From: Hyphomicrobium sp.
GTDB taxonomy: Bacteria > Pseudomonadota > Alphaproteobacteria > Rhizobiales > Hyphomicrobiaceae
NCBI GenBank assembly: GCA_030609245.1
Contig: JAUWCP010000043.1
Span: forward strand, 1-14,075
DNA length: 14,075 nt
Direction of reading: 5' to 3'
Position numbers and translations under genes: made by a program. Each line of letters begins with the position of its first letter. Within the stretch, counting starts at the first letter, position 1. This document shows, in pieces, positions 7,374 through 14,075 of this stretch. The notes under the pieces were generated by a model. It saw nothing but the letters and a program-made list of their open reading frames with translations, ran no database searches and was not told where the DNA came from.

Positions 7374-7467
7374 TCTGACATTCGTCAGATTTTTGACCGC
7401 GCTGTTCGGCCGAACTCTATTGATCGAGAGATTAGCCCACCTCAGGGCGTGCAAGAAATTACTTGCA
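7374..7467. promoter_or_regulatory. Palindrome-rich upstream region of the LpxQ-like gene
   Basis: Three inverted repeats lie in the 182-188-bp gap before the LpxQ-like gene. They are TCTGAC-N4-GTCAGA (7374-7389), the perfect 12-mer GTTCGGCCGAAC (7404-7415), and TGCAAG-N6-CTTGCA (7450-7467), at about 20, 50 and 96 bp upstream of the ATG. Such symmetric sites are typical binding sites for dimeric regulators, so the gene is probably under regulated transcription. The first could instead form a small hairpin in the leader RNA. I could not assign any site to a known regulator, and no good -35/-10 pair is evident. The rest of the gap (7468-7542) holds a weak hairpin (GCGGC 7501-7505 with GCCGC 7517-7521) just after the upstream gene's stop, without a T-run. 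Confidence 0.4.
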
Positions 7468-7542
7468 TCGTCGCACCCTTGTGGCGCTCTAACGCGAGTG
7501 GCGGCATGTGCCAAACGCCGCAGCATTGTAGGAATTGCGCTT

Positions 7543-8613
7543 TCAAGATGATGTGCGTGCGCTCGCCAGTTGTTCCAACATGCGGCGAACCGCGACAATC
7601 TGCGGTGCAGCGCGCGTGAGATAGCTGCGCCCCGTATAGCCCCACCAGTCCCAGCACCCTTGAGGGTTGATGGGCGTCGACGCAGTCTGTGGGAATAGCA
7701 CGATGATGTTGTTGGTGTCCGCCCACTGCGCGAAGCCTGTGTCGCGAGCGAAGGCATTCCCGACAAAGGTCTGGTTCTGCCCGCAACCGTGGAAGGCTAT
7801 GTGGACGCGGCATGCGTTCCCTTCCAAACAATCTTTTGGCATGTAAACAACGCCGCTGTCGCTCAAACCGTGGTTCCTGAGTTCGTCGGTAAACAGGGTC
7901 TGGTCGAAGACGACATACGTACCCGACGTCTCGGCAGCGCGTGGATTGAGTGGTCCATAGATTTGGGCCAATAGCGCGCCAGCCTGATCGTATCCGCAAT
8001 CGATGATGTAGGGCTTGCCGGTATAGTCGCAAGCCGGTCCCTTACCCTTGGTAACGAAACCGTGGCCGGCGGACAGGTCGGATACGTACTGGATCTGCGC
8101 GTCCGGCACGCCGAGCGCTCTGTAGAAGTCGCGTGCAGCGGCAACGATTGCCGGCGCCACCGTGCGATCCTCCTTGCCGGAGAACAGATAGATGCGGTCG
8201 TCCTGCACGTTGCTGACAGGGTCGATGCGGTCCTTCTCGGCGAGACGGCCGGCTCGTCGGGCCAGCTGCTGCGGGTTAGGTACGCCAAAGGGCTGGAGCG
8301 CATTGAGCATGCAGCCGTTGATCGCCTTTGTCAGATTGAGGATCGCTATTCCCGGCCCCGGCATGATGTCGGCATAAAGGCTCTCTGAACAGCCATAAGG
8401 ACCACCGGCAATGATGGCTGCGCCGACGACATCGCGCGAGTGCGCCATCTCGAACTGGCCGGCCATGTAGCCGCCCGAGGAAACACCCGAGACGGATGTA
8501 TCGCCGATTTTCGCGCCAAGTGCGGGGAGTTTTTGTTTCGTCTCCTCGCCGCAGCCCGAAAGTAAGGCTGCAAGCGCCAAGAGAGCGGCCGAGAGGCGAA
8601 AGTGTCGTTTCAT
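7543..8613 (-). CDS. PHB depolymerase family esterase, predicted lipoprotein
   Basis: A 356-residue alpha/beta-hydrolase of the short-chain-length polyhydroxyalkanoate depolymerase family. The N-terminus (MKRHFRLSAALLALAALL) ends in the lipobox L-S-G-C with C21, so the protein should be lipid-anchored at the periplasmic side of a membrane. Active-site candidates, in order, are S45 in the lipase box G-V-S-S-G-G, D149 in S-G-K-E-D-R-T-V, H184 in S-A-G-H-G-F, and the oxyanion-hole histidine H275 in I-A-F-H-G-C-G-Q near the C-terminus. The serine-first, oxyanion-last order is that of the permuted 'type 2' catalytic domain. Several cysteines (75, 101, 195, 206, 262, 268, 277, 320) could form disulfides outside the cytoplasm. 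No separate substrate-binding domain is present. The frame is open back to a GTG at 8673, but the ATG at 8613 gives the proper lipoprotein signal. It follows pbpC by 79 bp on the same strand. The true substrate (PHB, oligomers or another ester) is unproven. Confidence 0.88.
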   Translation of the reverse strand: MKRHFRLSAALLALAALLSGCGEETKQKLPALGAKIGDTSVSGVSSGGYMAGQFEMAHSRDVVGAAIIAGGPYGCSESLYADIMPGPGIAILNLTKAINGCMLNALQPFGVPNPQQLARRAGRLAEKDRIDPVSNVQDDRIYLFSGKEDRTVAPAIVAAARDFYRALGVPDAQIQYVSDLSAGHGFVTKGKGPACDYTGKPYIIDCGYDQAGALLAQIYGPLNPRAAETSGTYVVFDQTLFTDELRNHGLSDSGVVYMPKDCLEGNACRVHIAFHGCGQNQTFVGNAFARDTGFAQWADTNNIIVLFPQTASTPINPQGCWDWWGYTGRSYLTRAAPQIVAVRRMLEQLASARTSS

Positions 8614-8692
8614 TAGGCTTAGGCTCGCTCCGGCACCGCGTGGGATCAAGAGACTAGCCTTTCTGCTGCCCACTTGCCATTGCGCGGAGGCG

Positions 8693-10882
8693 CTATCTTA
8701 GCCGTATCGTAACGCGGTCGACGCGTCCCTTGGCATCGATCACCGACAGTTTGGCAAAGCCCCGGCCTTCGGGCTGCCAGGCCACTTGTCGTGCGCGCGG
8801 ATCGGATTTGATGGGTGCGCCGTCAATGAGCCAAGTCAGTGGCAGCACGCCTCCACTTGCCTTCAGCAGAACAGGGGCGTCGTTTTCTAGGGCCACCTCG
8901 AGCTCGGCGCGGTCAGGCGGGAAGGCGATATGGACCGGCGGCTCAAGATACGGGCCCTGGGCCAATTCTCGTCCGCCTTCGCGGAAACGCTTCAAGGGGG
9001 GCGGCAGATCAGAACCGTTCGCCACTTGCAAGGCGGCGGGCGGAGGCGCGCTCAAAGCCTTGCGCCGTTCGCTGAGCCGGGCAAAGGCATCGAAAAGGAT
9101 CGGCGCCGCAGCGACACGGCCGACGAGGCCGGGCGTCGCAGCGCCATCAGGGCGCCCGATCCAGACAGCCACCGTGTGCTGTCCGTCGTAGCCGACGGCC
9201 CACGCATCGCGGTAGCCGTAGGAGGTTCCCGTCTTGTAGGCGAGCCGCCCTCTCTTGGCGTTAAGCGGCGGCGGGGCGTCCTTCAGGATGTCCGTCACAT
9301 ACCAAGCGGCTACAGGGAGCAGGACACGCTTGGCGGGCGGTTGCCGTTTGCCCTGAAGGAGAAGCTGTGCGGCATTGGGTGTCGCTGCCTCGTCGCGGCG
9401 GTGCCGGAGCGTCACGGCTTCACCACCGCGCGCCAGACTTGCATACAGCGTTGTGAGGTCGCGCAGCGTCAGGCCGACCCCACCGAGCGCCATGGCAAGT
9501 GTGGGGGCTGTATCATCAGGGAAGGCGGGCTCCACGCCGATGCGCCGGAAGCGGCCAGCGAGCTTTCCCGGGCCGATGGCGGCCAGTACTTTAACCGCAG
9601 GGATGTTGAGCGATTGGGCTAGTGCCTCGCGGATCGTTACGGTTCCGTGGAAGTCATCGTCGAAGTTCTTAGGCGCGTAGGTGCCGAAGCGGACAGGCCG
9701 GTCCTCGATCAATGTTTCGGGGTGCGCAATCCCGGCTTCGAAAGCGAGGCCGTAGATGAAGGGCTTCAGCGTGGAGCCTGGCGAGCGCACGGCCGTCGTC
9801 ATGTCGATGGCGCCAAAGCGTTCGTCATCAAGGTAGCCCGCTGAGCCAACGTGCGCGATGACCTCATTCGTCGTGTGATCAACGGCGAGAACGGCGACCG
9901 ACAGCTTCTGGCCCCGCAGCTTTGCCTGCTCCTGAGCGAGCGTTTCCAGCGCTGATTGCACGCCGCGATCGATGGTCAGCCGATGCACAGATTTCTTCCT
10001 GGCCGCTAGAACTTCTGTCTCGGCGAGATGTGCGGCGAACTTGGGAAACGCGTGGCGGCCATGCGGCACCGGCTCACCATGCGCGCGAGTTGCCTCCGCC
10101 TGCGAGATCACACCGGCTTGCGCCATGCGCTCAAGCACCCGATTACGCGCGGCGCGCGCCGTTTCTGGGCTCCGATCGGGCCGGCGCGACTCGGGCGACT
10201 GCGGAAGTGCCACAAGAAGTGCCGCTTCGCCGATGGAAAGCCGGCGTGGTTCTTTCGCGAAATAGGTAAGCGAGGCGGCCCGCACGCCTTCAATGTTGCC
10301 GCCAAATGGTGCGAGCCGGAGATAGAGCGCGAGGATGTCTTGCTTGGTCAGATATCGTTCAAGCTGTAACGCCCGCAAAATCTGCTTCAGCTTGGCGCTG
10401 ACCGTGCGCTCGTGGCGGCCCTCGATAAGGCGGGCAACCTGCATGGTGAGCGTGGAACCCCCTGAGACGATGTGGCCGTTGTGTACGAGCTGCCATGCTG
10501 CCCGCATGAGCGCGCGCGCATCGACGCCGGGGTGGGCATAGAAGCGCTTATCCTCGAACGCCATGAGCATGGCGAGATAGCGCTCATCGACTTTGTCGGG
10601 CGCGACGGGAAGCCGCCAGCGGCCTTCTGTCGTGGTGAAGGCGCGCAAGAGCTGATCATGGCGGTCGAGCACGATGGTTGAGACATCGTGCACCTTGTCG
10701 AGCTTCGGTGGCCCGAGGCGCTCGACGGCGACATAGAGCGCGACCGCGCCTGCGCCAACCGCGACGGCACTACCGCACAACGCAAACGCGAAACAACGCA
10801 TTGCGTTGCGGCACCACGATCTCACAGCGGCACCCTCGTTATGCGAGGGGGAGGCGGTCAAGCATGTAGACGCAGCCCGCAT
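8693..10882 (-). CDS. pbpC: Penicillin-binding protein 1C (bifunctional glycosyltransferase/transpeptidase)
   Basis: Class A penicillin-binding protein of 729 residues. It has a membrane anchor at about residues 28-53, then a GT51 peptidoglycan glycosyltransferase domain with the catalytic glutamate in F-E-D-K-R-F (E110) and G-G-S-T-L-T-M-Q (141-148). The transpeptidase domain has the S-T-L-K motif (S370, K373), S-L-N (424-426) and K-T-G-T-S (550-554). The C-terminal part (about 640-729) fits the biPBP_C domain typical of PBP1C. All catalytic residues are present. The frame extends back to TTG and GTG codons, but the ATG at 10880-10882 is preferred. The macroglobulin stop codon upstream reads TGAGG, giving a Shine-Dalgarno about 8 bases before this ATG, with 10 bp between the genes, which suggests translational coupling. 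In E. coli, pbpC lies beside the macroglobulin gene yfhM in the same way, where it is thought to help repair the wall after attack. Confidence 0.96.
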   Translation of the reverse strand: MRAASTCLTASPSHNEGAAVRSWCRNAMRCFAFALCGSAVAVGAGAVALYVAVERLGPPKLDKVHDVSTIVLDRHDQLLRAFTTTEGRWRLPVAPDKVDERYLAMLMAFEDKRFYAHPGVDARALMRAAWQLVHNGHIVSGGSTLTMQVARLIEGRHERTVSAKLKQILRALQLERYLTKQDILALYLRLAPFGGNIEGVRAASLTYFAKEPRRLSIGEAALLVALPQSPESRRPDRSPETARAARNRVLERMAQAGVISQAEATRAHGEPVPHGRHAFPKFAAHLAETEVLAARKKSVHRLTIDRGVQSALETLAQEQAKLRGQKLSVAVLAVDHTTNEVIAHVGSAGYLDDERFGAIDMTTAVRSPGSTLKPFIYGLAFEAGIAHPETLIEDRPVRFGTYAPKNFDDDFHGTVTIREALAQSLNIPAVKVLAAIGPGKLAGRFRRIGVEPAFPDDTAPTLAMALGGVGLTLRDLTTLYASLARGGEAVTLRHRRDEAATPNAAQLLLQGKRQPPAKRVLLPVAAWYVTDILKDAPPPLNAKRGRLAYKTGTSYGYRDAWAVGYDGQHTVAVWIGRPDGAATPGLVGRVAAAPILFDAFARLSERRKALSAPPPAALQVANGSDLPPPLKRFREGGRELAQGPYLEPPVHIAFPPDRAELEVALENDAPVLLKASGGVLPLTWLIDGAPIKSDPRARQVAWQPEGRGFAKLSVIDAKGRVDRVTIRLR

Positions 10883-10892
10883 CACCAAGACC

Positions 10893-13800
10893 TCACTCGC
10901 CCGTCGTTACAGTGAGCTTACCGGCTGCGGTCCGCGCGTAGCGTTCAGGCCGGTACATATCCTCCACAGTCGCGGCGGGGTGGACGAATGTGCCTGGCGT
11001 GACTGCGCGCACAATGTAGGCGACGGTGGTGGACGTTCCTGGGGCCTTCTCACCGTTGGATTGCCCGGAATTACGGTTTTCTGAGCTGCGCTTGAAATCG
11101 AAGGCGGCGACGAAGCGGTCATCGCGAAATTCGGTGTGCTCCGGCCTGAGCGTGGGCTTGAGCCAACTCAACGACTTGATGTCGCCACTGTCGACAAGCC
11201 GCGGGTTCTCAATCTCGAACCCGGCTGGCAGGCGGTCCACCAGCAGAACGCGGCCGCCCGTCTCATTCGACTGTAGCGTCAAGACGGCAACGAAACGGTC
11301 GTTCTGCTTCACTTTGCTGGTGCCGCCGCTGGCACTTGCAAGCTCAACCGGCTCACCAGCAAGCGTGTAGTAGCTGCGCTCAATCGTGAAGCCTTTCGAT
11401 GCGGGAGGTTCCGGTGTTAGCGCCGCGCCTATCACCGTGACGACCGCATCGACGGGTGCGTCGCCTTCGTTGGCGACGACCAAGGGCTTTGAGCTCAATG
11501 CATCAGCTGCTAGCGACCGCATCAGCGGGCCAACTATCGGCGTGCCGTTGACAACGAGCTTCGTCTCCTTGGCCTGCTCGCTGAGCGCATTGGCTGCCAG
11601 CAACATCCAAGCTTGCTCTTGCGTCGAGGTGTAATTGCGCGACGTGTAGGCTTTGGCGATCACATTGACGAGACGCGGGGCTTCTGTTTTCGCGATCCCT
11701 GTTTCTACTGCAAGCGTCACCAACGCGGCGCTATCGCGTAGGCTGGAGCCGTAGTCGGTGCGATACACATTCCCACCCTTCGGGCCGGCCGGCGCATCGA
11801 GTTTGGCAAGAGCGGCCTCGAATGACGTCTGTGCGCGCGTTTTGTCACCCATCATCGCCAGTGCAGCGCCCAGTTGGGCCTGGGCCAGGGGCGTCGCGAA
11901 GCGATCGAGACGCGTGTCGGCGTAGTAGCGCAGCTCGCCAATGGGAGCTCGGCTGTTACGCGCCAATACATAGAGCGCATAGGCCCTGTCCTCGCCGCCC
12001 TTCTTGAAGTCCTGCGCATAGCTCACGTAGTTCTGCAGCCGATCGAGCGCCTGGGAGAAGCCGAGCGGGTTGACTTTGAACCCTTGCTCTTTGGCCCGAG
12101 TGAGGAAGTCGGTAACGTAGCTCGTCAGCCACATGTTGGCGTTGCGCGGCCCCCATGAGCCAAAGGCGCCGGAGCTGTCCTGCATCTCGAATACGCGGTT
12201 GACCGCTTTCTGCACGCGCTGTTTCAGTTCCTTGTCGGGCGCGATGCCGATCTGGGCTGCGAGGGCGTTGGCATAAACGAGCGGCAGCGCGCGGCTCACC
12301 GTCTGCTCTGCGCATCCATACGGGTAGCGATCGAGCGCGGTCAGCAGTCCAGGCACGTCGAACGTAGCCGTGGGACCAACGCTCAAATTGACGCGTGTGC
12401 GATCAGGTATCAGGCCGTGCACGAGGTCAGAGGACAACGTGATGTTGCCGCCGTTGGCCTTCAGAGATGTCACCGTCGTGCGCTTTATGTCGCCGGCCGG
12501 CGGCTTCACGTCGAAGGTCAGTTGGCGCGCGACCTCAATCCCGCCGGGACCGGTGACGCGAATGTCGTAGGAAAGCTCACCGACCTTCGTTGGCCTGATG
12601 CGAACAGCTTGCGAGCGTCGCTCGCCGACCTCTAAATCAATTTTGCTCGTGTGGACCGTTTCTTCAGCGGTATTTACGGCGAGTGAATAAGGCGCGTCCG
12701 GTCCCTCGACATTGTGAATAGCGATGTCGAGGCGTGCTTCATCGCCAAGCGTTAGAAAGCGCGGACCGGACACCGTCAGGGCCACCGCGTCACGCACGAT
12801 AACGTCGTGCGAGGCGTGGCCAAGCTTCCCGGCACTCCAGGCGACCGCCATCACGCGCACGGTTCCGTTGAAGTCAGGCAGCTCGAAGTCAACCTTAGCC
12901 ATGCCGTCGGCATCAACCTTGACGATGCCGGAGTACAGCGCGACCGTGTCTTCGACCGGCGGGCTGCCTTTCATCGTCATGCCACTGCCACCATCGCCGC
13001 CGGTGCGCAGCGTGCCTCGCTCAGCGCGCATCCCGTCGATCAGCCGGCCATAAAAGTCGCGAATCTCGAGCCCCATGCGGCGCTGGGCATAGAACCAGCT
13101 CTCAGGAGCCGGCGCCTCGAAGCGTGTCACATTGAGGATGCCGAGGTCGACGGCCGCAACGGTAATGCGTGCGTCCTCGCCGCTCTCAAGACCAGACACC
13201 GTCACCGGGACGGTTAGCGTCGCCCCGGATTTGATCCTTTCCTCGGTGTCGATCGCGACGCTTAGCGTGGTTGCAGACTGGTCGAGCCCCAGCCACTGCA
13301 CGCCGATGGCGCGGCTGGGCATACGCTTCAGGTTTTCGTTCATGGGCCGGTAGAGCATTGCCGCCACGTAAGCGCCGGGGCCCCAGTTGTCGCCGACTAT
13401 GACATCCACCTCACCGCCGCCGTCGTTGATGGAAACTTCCTGCATCGACAACAAACCGCTGGAGAGCACGGCGATAAGCGCCTTGCCGCCCTTCTTGGTC
13501 GCGATGCGCAGCTTGGCCTTATCACCGGGTTTGTAGTTGGCGCGGTCGAGCGCGACGTCGAGGACTTCCGGGCTTTCGGCATCGTTTCTGGCGGTGTACC
13601 AGCCAACATTGAATTCCACGCTTGAGGCTGGGCCGGCTAGATCATCTGAAGCCACTTCGAGCCGGTAGCGGCCGTAACGCACGCGTGCTTCGATTTTCGC
13701 AGGCGTGCCGCCGGCGGTCGTAGCGAACGTGCCGTCCGCCACCTTGCGCGTAAGCGTCACCGCCTCGTAATTCCACCGGCCATCGCGGCGATACCACTGC

Positions 13801-14075
13801 CAGTTCGTGTCAAGCCGCACGAGCTGCCAGTTTAGGTTAGGCGACGCGGCGCGCTGGCTCTTACCGTCGAGCAAAATCACGTCAAACGCCGCCGTCTGAT
13901 TTTCATCCAGGTCCCGGCCTTTGAACAGCGGTTTGATGCCGATGCGCGGCTCGCGCAGATCGACAGGAATCATAACGTTGCGCTCAATCGTGCGCCCACC
14001 CGTTTCGCGCAGGCGCAGGATTACGGTGGCTTCGAGCGGCTTGGCCGTGCGTGTGATGGGCGGCAGCGTCACAGC
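10893..14075 (-). CDS. Bacterial alpha-2-macroglobulin (partial, N-terminus off the right edge)
   Basis: C-terminal 1060 residues or so of a YfhM/MagD-like alpha-2-macroglobulin, normally a periplasmic lipoprotein of about 1600-1900 residues that traps proteases through a bait region and a reactive thioester. Visible are macroglobulin-type beta domains, a glycine-rich stretch (12948-13019) at the place expected for the bait region, the A2M domain (SGPRFLTLGDEARLDI), and the intact thioester motif Y-P-Y-G-C-A-E-Q (Cys codon 12312-12314, Gln codon 12303-12305), followed by the alpha/alpha-toroid thioester domain and a C-terminal receptor-like domain ending Y-R-P-E-R-Y-A-R-T. The C-A-E-Q motif means it is the thioester-bearing type, not the thioester-less MagD type. 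The reading frame is open to the right edge, so signal peptide and lipobox cannot be checked. It directly precedes pbpC and is probably co-transcribed with it. Confidence 0.95.
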   Translation of the reverse strand, partial: AVTLPPITRTAKPLEATVILRLRETGGRTIERNVMIPVDLREPRIGIKPLFKGRDLDENQTAAFDVILLDGKSQRAASPNLNWQLVRLDTNWQWYRRDGRWNYEAVTLTRKVADGTFATTAGGTPAKIEARVRYGRYRLEVASDDLAGPASSVEFNVGWYTARNDAESPEVLDVALDRANYKPGDKAKLRIATKKGGKALIAVLSSGLLSMQEVSINDGGGEVDVIVGDNWGPGAYVAAMLYRPMNENLKRMPSRAIGVQWLGLDQSATTLSVAIDTEERIKSGATLTVPVTVSGLESGEDARITVAAVDLGILNVTRFEAPAPESWFYAQRRMGLEIRDFYGRLIDGMRAERGTLRTGGDGGSGMTMKGSPPVEDTVALYSGIVKVDADGMAKVDFELPDFNGTVRVMAVAWSAGKLGHASHDVIVRDAVALTVSGPRFLTLGDEARLDIAIHNVEGPDAPYSLAVNTAEETVHTSKIDLEVGERRSQAVRIRPTKVGELSYDIRVTGPGGIEVARQLTFDVKPPAGDIKRTTVTSLKANGGNITLSSDLVHGLIPDRTRVNLSVGPTATFDVPGLLTALDRYPYGCAEQTVSRALPLVYANALAAQIGIAPDKELKQRVQKAVNRVFEMQDSSGAFGSWGPRNANMWLTSYVTDFLTRAKEQGFKVNPLGFSQALDRLQNYVSYAQDFKKGGEDRAYALYVLARNSRAPIGELRYYADTRLDRFATPLAQAQLGAALAMMGDKTRAQTSFEAALAKLDAPAGPKGGNVYRTDYGSSLRDSAALVTLAVETGIAKTEAPRLVNVIAKAYTSRNYTSTQEQAWMLLAANALSEQAKETKLVVNGTPIVGPLMRSLAADALSSKPLVVANEGDAPVDAVVTVIGAALTPEPPASKGFTIERSYYTLAGEPVELASASGGTSKVKQNDRFVAVLTLQSNETGGRVLLVDRLPAGFEIENPRLVDSGDIKSLSWLKPTLRPEHTEFRDDRFVAAFDFKRSSENRNSGQSNGEKAPGTSTTVAYIVRAVTPGTFVHPAATVEDMYRPERYARTAAGKLTVTTGE

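Noticed and set aside
7374..7394. Hairpin TCTGAC-N4-GTCAGA followed by five T on the plus strand, resembling an intrinsic terminator
   Set aside because: No plus-strand gene ends nearby (the DUF4175 gene stops almost 1 kb earlier), and the stem is only 6 bp. It fits better as a palindromic site or leader hairpin of the minus-strand gene.
7426..7452. TTGCAC and TAATCT on the minus strand as a -35/-10 pair upstream of the LpxQ-like gene
   Set aside because: The spacing is 14 bp, too short for a typical sigma-70-type promoter.
7442..8032. 196-residue minus-strand open frame overlapping the end of the esterase gene
   Set aside because: It overlaps the esterase active-site region in another frame; the esterase frame carries all catalytic motifs, so this one is a shadow.
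8930..9622. 230-residue plus-strand open frame
   Set aside because: It lies entirely inside pbpC on the opposite strand, and its product has no recognisable motif. High G+C coding sequence routinely leaves such open antisense frames.
1..14075. Search for CRISPR arrays, tRNAs, IS ends, phage or toxin-antitoxin genes
   Set aside because: No regularly spaced repeats, tRNA-like folds, transposase or toxin/antitoxin-like frames could be recognised; gaps between genes are short and accounted for.

Overview
The window looks like chromosomal DNA of an alphaproteobacterium, most likely of the order Hyphomicrobiales (Rhizobiales). I infer this from three things: the high G+C content judged by eye, the gene order tlpA / argH / lptM-like / lysA / TIGR02302 (DUF4175), which I know as a recurring alphaproteobacterial arrangement, and the protein sequences themselves. 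No genus can be named from the sequence alone. I see no insertion sequence, phage gene, tRNA, rRNA or CRISPR array.

Left part (1-6405). A TlpA-type thiol-disulfide protein runs off the left edge on the minus strand and is divergent from argH. On the plus strand follow argH (last step of arginine synthesis), a small lptM-type outer-membrane lipoprotein gene, a gap of about 175 bp filled by a palindromic repeat-like element, lysA (last step of lysine synthesis), and a large membrane-anchored DUF4175/TIGR02302 protein of unknown function with a glutamine/glycine/arginine-rich C-terminal region. The block mixes amino-acid synthesis with envelope functions.

Right part (6416-14075), all on the minus strand. 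Read in transcription order from the right edge: a bacterial alpha-2-macroglobulin with an intact C-A-E-Q thioester motif (its N-terminus is outside the window), then pbpC (penicillin-binding protein 1C), whose likely ribosome-binding site overlaps the macroglobulin stop codon. Next comes a lipoprotein of the PHB-depolymerase family with the permuted 'type 2' order of active-site residues. Last is an outer-membrane beta-barrel-like protein resembling LpxQ-type lipid A oxidases, preceded by a 182-bp gap that holds three short palindromes. The macroglobulin/PbpC pair is a known partnership: the first is thought to trap invading proteases in the periplasm, the second to make or repair peptidoglycan. 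The other two genes also act in the envelope, but their link to the pair is only by position.

Most of the window is ordinary, well-conserved genome content. I do not see a clearly new multi-gene system. The points most worth a second look are the palindromic element between lptM and lysA, the palindrome-rich upstream region of the LpxQ-like gene, the lipid-anchored PHB depolymerase-like protein, and the DUF4175 protein.
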